A stretch of 64,000 bases of DNA. It comes from Papaver somniferum. Its lineage: Eukaryota; Streptophyta; Magnoliopsida; Ranunculales; Papaveraceae. Numbering within the stretch: position 1 is the stretch's first letter; every line of letters starts with the position of its first letter. Below are positions 45,268-56,341 of the stretch, in pieces. Made by a program: the position numbers and the translations under genes. The notes under the pieces are model-generated. The model worked only from the letters and a program-made list of their open reading frames with translations, was not told the DNA's origin and ran no database searches. The DNA is taken from positions 27,986,442-28,050,441 of the forward strand of contig NC_039367.1 in the NCBI RefSeq assembly GCF_003573695.1, written 5' to 3'.

Positions 45268-47190
45268 ATGTTAAGGAACCAATACAAGAAGAAAGTCACG
45301 TTTAAGCACATTGACCTTGAAGTTTTCAAGGAAAATCATGAGCTCCAAGCCTTCGAGGTTCGTTTCTATGCCCTTGAGGATGATATTACTTACGAGATCA
45401 TCTCGAAGTATCAGTTTGATGAGTTTCATCTGTTGACTACGGTTGGAGCCTTCGAGGCGGGTCTTATGCTGCCGTTGTATAAGTCTGGTGATTCCTTTTA
45501 TTATGATGTGCTGGCTGGTCGCGAAGGCTCTTCCACCAATACTCATAGTCGTTCCGTGTTGCAATTATCGGGGAACTATCTCCGTGCACTGAGGGAATGT
45601 TATCTGCGGAGTAAGGGGGAGACAACGATGACATGTTACGTTCCAAATCCCGCTGAGATGGAGTGGTATACTTCTGAAAACTTCAACAGCTCCTTTGGGA
45701 ATTATGTCAATAGTAGGAACCGTAAACCGTGGAGTGTTAGTCTTCGTAACCTCGCTGCTCTGAACCATAGCCGATGGGTACCAATATGGTTTTCCCCAGC
45801 AGCGTGTCTTGGAGGTAAGTCCTCGTACATATCTCTTCGTGACACACGAATCCTTCGGTGTAATAATGTTTGTCGTTTGATGTGTAGATGATGAGGAGTG
45901 AGCATTGTAACCATGTGTTGTATCAATTCTTTAAAGCGAAATCTTTGAAGCTGGAGGCTAAGCTTCGTCACAGGGAAAAGGCATTATCTGCGGCTGAGGT
46001 GGAGATAGAAGAACTGAAGAATAGCCTTAAAAAGAAAGAAAGGCTGGGTGAAGCGGAGGCTGGTCTTCGTTCAGAGCTTGCCACCGTTCGCGCTGAGTTA
46101 GAGCAAACTCGCGGCAAAGTTTCAGCTTTCACAGGTTTAGTTCTTCTCCATCTTTTATCCCTCGTAATTCCTTTCTACTACTTTGTTATTCTGTCTGAGT
46201 CTCGCCACCCTATCTTCAGTGGATGGAGTCCCTGAGCTGATATGGCTTCGGAATGAAAGAGCACGACAAAAATCTCATATCAAAGAGTTGGTCGAAAAAA
46301 TTAAGAGCGAAGCCAAAAAGTGGGACACTCGGACTGAGGGATGGCACGCAAGGCATGTTCAGATGGTTGATATGCAGAGTCTGTATAACCATGACCGTAT
46401 TTTGTTCAATGGTACGCTGCTGTGGACACGTGAGAATCTGCGGGAATCCCGTGAGCGTACTTCGTTATTAGAGGCTAGAATACATCTTCTAGAAGAGGAA
46501 TTACGAAAGGCTCTCTCCCTTCCGTTTCCGGGAATTAGGGAGAGTATGATGTGTCTTACCAGAGAAAAGGACGATGCAAGAGCCGAGGTTGGGGCTCTCA
46601 GCAAAGCCCTTGCTGCGTCTCGCGCTGAAATAGCCCGCCAGGCTGAGTCTGAGAGAAATCTCGAAGTATGCATGTACAGACTTAACAAAGGGGTAACAGA
46701 TATAAACAACGAAGTCAACCATCTTAGTCACATGGATTCGATGAAGCAGGTAGAATTATATGCAAGTCAATTTGCTCTCACCAACCTTCAACTAGATTAT
46801 AAGAAACTATCCGAGGAATATGACTATCTTGTGTCGAAGGTATAACCTCATTTCATCGAGTGTGATTATGTCTTTTCTGTGCTAACTCCCTTGTGTTGTC
46901 TTTTTTAGAGCTCGAGGGACAACTCCGCGCTGCAAATGAAAATTTTGAAAAGGCTCAATCTTCCTTAGTGCAGCAGGAAGGACAGACTAATTATTTTAAG
47001 AGTCTGGTGGCATCCTACGAGGAGGCTGTTGGTGCTGCTTCTAAAGAAGTGAATCGTCTGTCCTCGTTGTTATCTCAAGCCCAGCAGCGAACGACGGTTA
47101 TTATGCATAAGGCTCGGTGTCAATTGGCGGAGGAGACAAACAAGATGTTGGAGAAGATTGAGCTTGGTCTTAAGACCGATCATGGCCTCG

Positions 47191-48711
47191 TGATTAGAGA
47201 TTTTTCGTGGTTATAGTAATGAGGTTCAAACTCTCGGATTTGTGAAGGATGAAGGATTTTTAGATTTATAAAAATTATATACAAAAATATTGACAAATTG
47301 GTAGAGAGGTACTGGGACTAATGATTCGGCCAATCTTCATAACATAGGGCTCAATGAATTATTCTCGACAATAATCGCTCAAAACATAAGTTATATGGAC
47401 TCTTATTTTGCCAAAGTAGATTCTCAAAAAATTGATTGTAAATGTTAAGCATGGAACATCAAATCACCCAAGCTAAGCATGACCCATCTAATCAAATAAC
47501 AACCAATTTAATTAAATCATATTTCAATTAATTTTTAATGCAAAAGTCTTAAAAAGAATTAACAAAATTACCCATGTATGAAAATCGGCCTCCTCCGTCT
47601 TCCCAGTGATGGGTTCTAACTCCGCATATTGGAAACACGCTCAAAGGAATTTTTAATTGCTCAAAAGAGGTGTACAAATGATGAAATGGAGATAATAATG
47701 AAAACCGGGTGTTTGCAACGTTTATAATTGTTGCAAACACCGTTACAAAGAACGATAAATGAAAAGTGTTGTAGTATACAGAATACTACGACCCTCATGT
47801 GACAGTCGTTGTTACTGTAGTATGAACGATTGTCTCTGGTTGTCTAATGTTCTTCGTGTTCTTGAGTTGCAGCAGCAGAAATGGTGGCTCTGCAACTCGA
47901 TTTTTCTTCACTCTGTAGCCTCCAAAGCTTCCCCAAACTCTCGACCGCCTTTCCCAAACTGTTTTGCCTTGTATTTTTAGTGAATTGGAGCCAAAAATCC
48001 GACCATTGATTGCATATATTCTCCATTTAATTCAAATATTCTCGGCTGCCAATAATAACGAAAATTTCCATTTTTAATCCCATGCACGCGTTAACTTTGA
48101 TCTTGCACGCTTCCAAATGTCTTATTCACGCCTCAACACTCTTCCAACGCCAGCAGAACTCCCCCATGCACACAAGAACTTCAATTTTGCTCGTGTTACA
48201 GTACACGTGCTCTGTTTTGGGTGTGTGAATCATACCGAAAATTCCAGCCAAATTTGATCGATCATATCACCCATAATATGTTCCTTAACCTATATCACAT
48301 CTCTATACCAAATTTCAGCCATTGAATCGACCCATAACCCCTTCATTTTGACGATCGAAATTCTGCCAGTTTTGAATATATTTTTCCCGCCAAAAAGCTG
48401 TTTTTCAATTTAAAGAGAAGATGGATGTCCCTTAACCAGAGTTTGGGTGCGAATATCAATTGGGGGTGAAATAGTAATTTTTGGGTGGAATCCTCCGGGA
48501 CATTTCTGGGATGCTTCCGGTGCATTTCTGGGGTGCCTACGATACATTTCTTCGGGGAAATAGTAAAACACTGCTTTTTGAGCCCATTTCGCCGCAAGGG
48601 CTTATTTCTCTAAAAATTCCTAAAAAGACATAAAAGAACACAATAAATACAAAATTGAGCACTAGAAATACATACAATAGAGACATATTAGACACATAAA
48701 TGCGTCTATCA
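47191..48711 (-). mobile_element. 3' LTR of the nested element (1521 bp)
   Basis: It starts TGATTAGAGATTTTTCGTGG on the plus strand and ends GCGTCTATCA. It matches 52430-55567 once the solo LTR there is removed. It retains a 52-bp stretch (47727-47778 region) that the other LTR has lost between two TATA motifs. Small open frames within it are not genes. Confidence 0.9.
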
Positions 48712-48726
48712 ACACCCCCAAACTTA
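48712..48726 (-). other. Polypurine tract of the nested element
   Basis: The minus strand reads AAGTTTGGGGGTGT directly before the 3' LTR start (TGATAGACGC). This G-rich tract is typical of plant Gypsy-related non-autonomous elements. Confidence 0.8.
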
Positions 48727-50625
48727 TTATTTGCTTGTCCTCGAGCAAATTTATTCTAGAAAGGAAAATCATTTGAACCCCTAGGTGGCCCTAGTGGCGG
48801 AGTGTTGTCTCCGGAGGGTTTACCAGAGGTGTACCCACAAAACCTTTACTCCATACCCTAGCTATCTACGCAAAACCTTGGAAAGCACTAAAGAATCTCC
48901 TTGGTTGGCATACAATTATTGACTCTAAGATGAAGAACCCTGATGCGAAATTCCAATTGTTGTACACGAGTTTGCACTCAAGCATACTAAAATTCATATA
49001 AGTGACAGAGCTCTACTAAGATAGTTTCACGATGGACATCATACTCAGAGTCAGACTAATCACATGAATAGATTAAGAAGACGGAAAAAGAAAAATGTAG
49101 ATGGTTGAAAAGCGAACGGTGTTTCCCATATCTGTCTGAAGGCCTCTGCCAAGATGAACCTAACCTAAATGACTGAGATACCGGTCTGACTAATATTAAC
49201 ACACTGGCATATACAAGGGAACCAGTGGTTAATAATCCTAACTCTAGGTCAACACAACTGGCATATACAAGGGTACCAGTGGTCGACTTTATTAAACACA
49301 CCTTTATTTAAGAAATAACAACATGATTGGACCTTGTGGACCGAAGCGCATGTTTCTTGTCAGCAGATTACATGGTGATTCCCGTGGATCCTGCATTCCA
49401 CGCTTGTTTAGGCGACGGAGACAGGGAGAACACACACATATTGCTATCCAAGTGTTAGTATTTATTCCGATTGGTCTACTGGTCTGGTCTGGTCTTTTTT
49501 TTTTTTTTTTTTGAAAAGGTAACTCAGTCACTCTATTTCACCCTAGCAAAGGTAACAACTTGAATCGTGTGCCCCACCAAATCACTTGAAATAAAAGAAA
49601 ACTAAAAATAGAAAGTGAAAAGGACTCGACGAGATATGGCGAAACTATCATGTTAATTCTAACACCTGAGCTATGTGCTTTTATGAATAGACTCTATAGA
49701 TGTTTCCATCTAGTCAGATTGGTTCCTCAACTCCTAAGACAAAAATGTTTCCATCCACTTAGATTGGTTAGTGTTATCCTTAATAGGCGTAAATTTCTAG
49801 GCTCTGGAGTTTATTTCTTGCAACTAAAAAGTTTCTCCCATACCCCCAAACTTAAAATTAACATTGTCCTCAATGTTCTAAAGATGAAATTAAAAGCATG
49901 AACAAGGAGAGACAGTTACTATTTGAAGCAAAAGAGTGAAGGAAGGGTATTACCGGGTTGCATGAGATTGGGTTACCTCCCAAGAAGTGCTAAGTTTATA
50001 GTCTTCATCCAGACTAAGAAAGGTTTAATCACCTCGAATCATATAGCAATAGCCGAAATAATTGTGGGTTATCGAAACCAAATAGAGCTATCACAAGTAA
50101 AAGGAATCTGCAACAAGCCAAGAAAATGAACATGTACTGCATACCCTTATGTAGTTTTCTGATTAAGATACCTATGTCCCATTGTGGTTCAGGTTCAGGT
50201 TCTATGAAAGGATCTTGATAGAATATTTTCATTGGATGCACTTTCTCATAGCTAAGATCCAACAGCTCAGGTTTAAAAGTCTAGAAAAACTCAATTAAAA
50301 ATAATAACAACCTGAATAACTGGGGATCCTTAAAGTCAATCAGATTTGACTTACACAGCTGACCACAAAGAGAGTGGTGGTCTTCCTTAAACAGACATGT
50401 CGACCCTAATCTCCTAAAGTAATTAGGTTTAGTCTCAAAACTTAATAATTGACACATCTGAAATTTATAAGTTCCCACAGTTGGTAGAAAATTTTTTGGT
50501 GGGAAAATAAAGTCAATCTTGGTATTATTGCCTGGGCTAACCTCATCAACCAGAGGATGGGTTTCTAACAGTTGAGACTCGTGTTGAATATTATTAAGTT
50601 CGGTAAAACGAGTACGAAGATAGTC
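48727..50625 (-). mobile_element. Non-coding internal region of the nested element
   Basis: No coding segment is supported. It includes two copies of GGCATATACAAGGG (49204 and 49260), two copies of an ATGTTTCCATC...AGATTGGTT unit (about 49699 and 49747) and a run of 18-19 T at 49495-49512. Confidence 0.6.
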
Positions 50626-51183
50626 TTATAAGATGGTTGAGGCATTGATGTAAAGTCCCACGTGAGGGATTTTTGTAAGAGTTAAAGAACATGGAGAATG
50701 ATAATCACCCCCAAACTTAGAGTTTTCGGCGTCTCTAGGTAGACTGGTCATAATCTCCCTAATTTCTAGGTCATCAGATTCCTGAAAGTGGGCTATTGAT
50801 TTTTCTAAGTCAGGTTCATCCCCGCTAATCTCTACGAGTTCATCTAAGACTATTGTTTCTAAATCGTTTGACTCGAAAACATTACTCTCAAGATAAACTG
50901 GTTCCTCTAAACCATCATCGGTTTCGTAATCATCGTCTAAAACGGGGGTATTTCTAGTCAAATCCTCGTCCTTTTGAATAGGTAAATAATTATTAAAATT
51001 ATTTGTATTTGAACTAGAAATATCATTATAATCATCATCAGCATCCTCCTCCTCATCATCATCACAATATAATTTTTGATATTCACGAATTCTCAAGCTT
51101 TGTTCCCAACTACATGGTCTATGTTTATAATATTTTTCATAGATCGTTAGAGGTGATTCCTCAATAAAAGTTGGAGTATCCAT
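50626..51183 (-). CDS. Acidic 185-residue ORF of the nested element
   Basis: Starts MDTPTFIEESPLTIYEKYYK and is strongly acidic, with a DDDEEEDADDDYNDI run (residues about 41-55) and many further Asp/Glu. It has no gag, protease or polymerase motif. It is the only sizeable frame of the internal region and is intact, so it may be a protein of this non-autonomous family. Function unknown. Confidence 0.4.
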   Translation of the reverse strand: MDTPTFIEESPLTIYEKYYKHRPCSWEQSLRIREYQKLYCDDDEEEDADDDYNDISSSNTNNFNNYLPIQKDEDLTRNTPVLDDDYETDDGLEEPVYLESNVFESNDLETIVLDELVEISGDEPDLEKSIAHFQESDDLEIREIMTSLPRDAENSKFGGDYHSPCSLTLTKIPHVGLYINASTIL

Positions 51184-52410
51184 ATATCAATGCCCACGCA
51201 TATATTCACCAAGAGTCATTTCCGAAGACGTCTCTTGATAACGAGAATTTCTAGACATATATTCTCGTAACGTCATCTCAGGTGGTGTCTCCTGAAAAGG
51301 ATTCATCATCGAGGAAACACAAACTACAGAGGAATTCTACACAATCACAAATAAGGCTGACTCGACCAAATCAAACCTATAAATTCTAGCAAACAAAAAG
51401 CATGATGGCTCCACTTAGATTGTTTCTAGACCAGCTTCTATCTTTGGAAAGGGAATTCGTTGCAATTTGAGCAAACCCCTCTGGAATCAATCCGAGTCAA
51501 AGTAAGTTGAATCGAGGCGAGGGAAGCTTAGTAGTTCTTTGATACCCAAGGCCTCACCGCATTAGAAGGCGGCGCAGTCACGCATTCAACTCACAGAAAC
51601 CATCATGAACTTTGAAGTGTGCTTAAAGAGCAACCAATATTTTTCGAACGAGTTTCCTATTAAGCTCGTTACCATATAAGTCTCGTTCTAGTCAAAATTT
51701 TAGGCTTAGGATCGCGTTTGGTTTCTTTTTCCTAAGGCGGGCAAGAAGAGAACGATGATGAAATCCGAACCCTTATCTTGTATTGGCCGGGCCTTGCCCT
51801 TTACTAGGAATTTAAAACAGCCGTATTCAAGTCCTCAGCATATATTCACCTTAAGGCAAACAGTAAACCCGCTTGCAGGAGATTCGCGGGTGTTTAGAAG
51901 TTTACCTCCCGTACCAGACGGGCGAAGAACCGCTGTAGTCGACTCGGGCCACTGACTCCGGTGTCAGTGTGCGAACCCGAGGGGCCGAGACGATATAGTA
52001 ATCGTCGCCCTTCCCTGCAAACAGTTTGTATTTAATTTTTTTTTTAATTTATAACCCTTCTGTAGGGTTTTAAAATTAATGTCCAATGTTCAAATTCCGG
52101 AAAAAAAAATAATGTCCAAAACTAAAAGATTACAAAAATAAAAACTTTAATTACAGTTTCTAAAAAAAAATTAATAATAAAAAAAATATCTAAAAAGTAA
52201 TAATAAAAAAAGTCCTTCGTCTTCTTTCCGTTCTTTTTGCTTTAAGCTTTGCTCCTAGTCTTTATGAAATCGCCAAAAATCTTTGACAACTTCTTTTTAT
52301 TTTCGATCTAAGCCTCAAAACCTGTATCACATAGACAAATACCCAAAGAACGTAAAAAAGAACAAAGAAAAATAAATCTAAAAAAAAAAAATTCTACCTA
52401 AACACAATTC
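51184..52410 (-). mobile_element. 5' leader of the nested element
   Basis: A locally GC-rich leader (51560-52020) lies between the primer site and the acidic ORF, followed toward the LTR by an A-rich stretch (52030-52400). No gene is supported. Such structured leaders may hold a packaging signal; that is inference. Confidence 0.4.
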
Positions 52411-52426
52411 CGCGTCGGTGACGCCA
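52411..52426 (-). other. Primer-binding site of the nested element
   Basis: The minus strand reads TGGCGTCACCGACGCG three bases after the 5' LTR end (CTCTAATCA). TGGCG-type sites are usual in plant Gypsy-related elements. The priming tRNA is not assigned. Confidence 0.75.
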
Positions 52427-52429
52427 AAA

Positions 52430-55400
52430 TGATTAGAGATTTTTCGTGGTTATAGTAATGAGGTTCAAACTCTCGGATTTGTGAAGGATGAAGGATTTAT
52501 AGATTTATAAAAATTATGTACAAAAATATTGACAAATTGGTAGAGAGGTACTGGGACTAATGATTCGGCCAATCTTCATAACATAGGGCTCAATGAATTA
52601 TTCTGGACAATAATCGCTCAAAACATAAGTTATATGGACTCTTATTTTGCCAAAGTAGATTCTCAAAAAATTGATTGTAAATTTTAAGCATGGAACATCA
52701 AATCACCCAAGCTAAGCATGACCCATCTAATCAAATAACAACCAATTTAATTAAATCATATTTCAAATAATTTTTAATGCAAAAGTCTTAAAAAGAATTA
52801 ACAAAATTACCCATGTATGAAGCTCAGCCTCCTCCGTCGTCCCAGTGATGGGTTCTAACTCCGCATATTGGAAACACGCTCAAAAGAATTTTTCATTGCT
52901 CAAAAGAGGTGTACAAATGATGAAATGGAGATAATAATGAAAATCGGGTGTTTGCAACGTTTATACAGAATACTATGACCCTCATGTGACAGTCGTTTTT
53001 ACTGTAGTATGAACGACTGTCTCTGGTTGTCTAATGTTCTTCTTGTTCTTGAGTTGCAGCAGCAGAAATGGTGGCTCTGCAACTCGATTTTTCTTTACTC
53101 TGTAGCCTCCAAAGCTTCCCCAAACTCTCGACCGCCTTTCCCAAACTGTTTTGCCTTGTATTTTTAGTGAATTGGAGCCAAAAATCCGACCATTGATTGC
53201 ATATATTCTCCATTTAATTCAAATATTCTCGGCTGCCAATAATAACGAAAATTTCCATTTTTAATCCCATGCACGCGTCAACTTTGATCTTGCACGCTCC
53301 CAAATGTCTTATTCACGCCTCAACACTCTTCCAACGCCAGCAGAACTCCCTCATGCACACAAGAACTTCAATTTTGCTCGTGTTACAGTACTGATGTATT
53401 TCAAATAGTGATTGTAATTGTAGTGGTAAACAGGTTCTTTTCAGACTTGTGAAGAAAACAATTTTTCTCGATTTAAATTAAACACGCAAATAAATAAAAT
53501 AATTCAAACCTTTAGAGAAAAACACCAAGACTTGGATTCCACCATTGATCCATTATTTGATAAATTCTAATAATTAATATTCATGCAATTTTTCTTTTAG
53601 AGTGATTCTAATATTATGCCTTTTGTAGATTTTTGAAGTAATAAATGTAAACACCAAGCATGAAACATCAAGAGTCATAAACTAAGCATGCTCCATCAAA
53701 ATGAATCACAATTATTCAATAAAAATCAATTTTCCAATAAAAATTCCATGCAAATAATCATGTAATAATATTGCAAATAAATAATAAAGTTAGAATTATA
53801 CCATAAATAAGGACCAATGGCTTCCTCCGTCGCCTTGGCTAAGGGGTTTAGCTCCTCATCTCAAAAACACACTCACAAGATGTATTCATGGCTAAATAAG
53901 TGTTTTTATTGATGAAAATAATTGATAATTGAAGTTTATAACGCTATTATACTGTTCCAGCGTCACTGTTACAAAGGGGTAGTGCTGAAAATAATCGATA
54001 GAACACAAGTGTTGTATAACAACGACACAAAGAGCTCGCTGTTTGCACTGTTGAAGAACTACGACCCTCAATGGACAGTCGATGTCACTGTTGATAAACG
54101 ACGGCCTTGGAGAGTCTGTTCTTCACGTTCTTCCTCCTCGCAGCAGCAGCAGCAACAATCAATGGTATCTTCCCTGTTTCGGCTCTGAACTCTCTCCTAT
54201 TTCTCTCTAAACTTTTCTAACCCTTCTATGACTTGAACCAACTCTTATATAGTCTTTTAATCCCCAAAAATCTCTACTGAATCCGACTTTTTCTTTTCTT
54301 TTTTCTTCTCTGCGCTGTTGAGAGAATATCTCTCTCTGATCTCCCTGTACGCGTTTATGAGCTATTCTATTGCCCCAAAACTCTCCCAAGACTTTAACAT
54401 GACCAAGTAGAGTTTTCTTTAGCGTAAAACTCTCCCAGAATCTCCTCAAAAAATCTTTGAAACGTAAACAGAACCATACGTGTCCTATTTGGACTCTGAT
54501 TTCTTCTCCCGGCTATTCCAGCCCAATCTGATCGATCAAAACACATGTACCATCTCTGTTTAGTCCATTCACATCCAGCCCAACTGATTTTATGGGTTGA
54601 ATCTCTTTAGAAACCGTCCATTAATCGAATCCAACTCTGCCAGTAAACATGCATGAAGTTTCCCGCCAAAACATTAATTTGAAAACGTGAAGAAATGTGA
54701 TCTCCCCCTATCCAGTTCTGGTGTCCCTTTAGCAGCTGCCTGGAAATGGGTCACCCCTTAATAATTAGGTTACCCCTTATCCAAAATCAAGGGTCCGTAT
54801 AGCAAGTGTCCTCTGGGGCATTTTCCGCACTTTTTTCGGGGTTCCTCCGGGGTATTTCTGGGATACTTCCGGTACACTTCTGAGGCTCTTCCGGTACGTT
54901 ATCAACGGAGGTCCAAATGCCACATTTTTAGCCAAATTCGTCGCAAGAGATTATTTTCCAAAAACACCTACAAATACATAAAATAACCAAATAAGTACAA
55001 TATCGAGTACTAACAATATATACAAATGAGCTATATTAGACACATAAATGCGTCTATCAAGTACACGTGCTCTATTTTGGGTGTGTGAATCATACCGAAA
55101 ATTCCAGCCAAATTTGATCGATCATGTCACCCATAATATGTTCCTTAACCTATATCACATCTCTATACCAAATTTCAGCCATTGAATCGACCCATAACCC
55201 CTTCATTTTGACGATCGAAATTCTGCCAGTTTTGAATATATTTTTCCCTCCAAAAAGCTGTTTTTGAATTTAAAGAGAAGATGGATGCCCCTTAACCAGA
55301 TCTTGGGTGCGAATATCAATTGGGGTGGAAATAGTAATTTTTGGTTGGAATCCTCCGGGACATTTCTGGGATGCTTCCGGTGCATTTCTGGGGTGCCTAC

Positions 55401-55567
55401 GATACATTTCTTCGGGGTGTAAAACACTGCTTTTTGAGCCCATTTCGCCGCAAGGGCTTATTTCTCTAAAAATTCATACAAAGACATAAAAGAACACAAT
55501 AAATACAAAATTGAGCACTAATAATACATACAATAGAGACATATGAGACACATAAATGCGTCTATCA
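52430..55567 (-). mobile_element. 5' LTR of the nested element, itself interrupted
   Basis: The match to the 3' LTR is broken at 53391 by a 1668-bp insertion with target duplication AGTAC and resumes at 55065. Without the insert it is 1465 bp, 56 bp shorter than its partner: a 52-bp deletion (at about 52965) and a 4-bp deletion near 55417 account for this exactly. Confidence 0.9.
53392..55059 (-). mobile_element. Solo LTR inserted in the 5' LTR, TSD AGTAC
   Basis: The plus strand runs TGATGTATTT...GCGTCTATCA, flanked by AGTAC at 53387-53391 and 55060-55064. Its last 20 bases match the end of the host LTR, so it is a divergent member of the same family. There is no internal region: it is the product of LTR-LTR recombination. 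The 88-codon plus frame at 53922 (poly-Gln from CAG repeats) and the 80-codon minus frame at 54449 have no recognisable domain. Confidence 0.85.
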
Positions 55568-55733
55568 CCTCGTCAAGAGCTATCCGCGTCGTCCTGTACC
55601 TGCCTCCTTGCCTGGCTCCTCGGGACCCTCTTCTGGTGGGAGCGTCCCTTCAACTCTTCGGAACAACCCTGCTGATGGGGAGGAATCTTCCAAGTATAAA
55701 CCACAGCATTATCCTTCAGTTAGATTTTGCTAG

Positions 55734-56341
55734 TATTTTGTAAAGAGAATGTTTTTGATGTGTTTTTTTCTTTGAATTGGCCTTGCCGCTCCTTGTAACC
55801 AACCCTTATGAAATGGATCATTCTTTTGGTATACCTGAAGTATCAGTTTGTTTTTTATTTTAAGCATTGTGAGGAAGGACATTAAAAACAAAAGAAGAAT
55901 GTTTTAAGTGTTTGGGTGCGATATCGAAGGGAGGTACCTTCACGATCTTCTTGAGACCTGTCACCCCGCTGGCGAACCCTGGGCCAGAGGATTCCCAGAC
56001 GGTGGGGGTCGAGGCAACGTTCTAGGATATGGGGTTAAAATATTTACATACACCCATTCCGTCGACCCGTTGCCTTAAGATTGGTTGGGTATCTCTTTCT
56101 GCTGGGTCCCTTCCCCCTGGTCTTACACTCATAGACACTGATGGGGGAGCCCTGAGAGATTGTAGATTGACTACTTTACCCAATATTGTTAATAAATTTT
56201 GTTTACTTGAAGGTTTCAAAATTATTGTTTGATTGATAGGTTGAGGCCTGCTAATCCTCGTCCAGAGATAGAAACATGTAAAGCGGTTACGCTGCCTTCT
56301 TCTTCTGGTATTCTTCACGCAGGTGCAAAGCTGCGTTGCTC
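55734..56341. other. Convergent spacer between the antisense ORF and pol
   Basis: These 608 bp separate the stop of the antisense ORF from the stop of pol on the other strand. The sequence holds short GC-rich inverted pieces (for example GTCGAGGCAAC and GTCGACCCGTTGCC between 56008 and 56072) and no gene. It should contain the 3' end of the antisense transcript. Confidence 0.5.

Larger units (their letters stand above)
47191..55567 (-). mobile_element. Nested non-autonomous LTR retrotransposon (LARD-like), TSD CCTCG
   Basis: The element sits in the last exon of the antisense ORF with the 5-bp target duplication CCTCG at 47186-47190 and 55568-55572. Minus orientation: 5' LTR 55567-52430, primer site 52426-52411 (TGGCGTCACCGACGCG), internal region 52429-48712, polypurine tract 48726-48712, 3' LTR 48711-47191. 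LTR ends are TGATAGACGC...CTCTAATCA. There is no pol. The two LTRs differ by about 30 substitutions in 1.46 kb by eye (near 2%), so the insertion is fairly recent. Confidence 0.9.
45268..55733 (+). pseudogene. Antisense spliced additional ORF of the Tat element
   Basis: A gene running against gag-pol, in five exons by splice sites: 45268-45814, 45888-46134, 46220-46839, 46911-47190, and 55573-55733 beyond a nested insertion. Exon 1 (about 182 residues, with YEIISKYQFDEFHLLTTVGA, SVLQLSGNYLRALRECYLR and SRWVPIWFSPAACLG) is an unassigned globular region. Exons 2-4 are coiled coil (REKALSAAEVEIEELKNSL; SLLEARIHLLEEELRKAL; YEEAVGAASKEVNRLSSLL). The last exon is Pro/Ser-rich and ends at TAG 55731-55733. 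Exons 2-3 and 3-4 join in frame; exon 1-2 needs one base. Tat-lineage elements are known to carry extra ORFs, some antisense, between pol and the 3' LTR. The upstream end may be truncated at about 45268. Confidence 0.6.

Noticed and set aside
53922..54188. 88-codon frame ending in a poly-Gln run
   Set aside because: It lies wholly inside the solo LTR; the Gln run comes from a CAG repeat and a similar short repeat occurs in the related LTRs.
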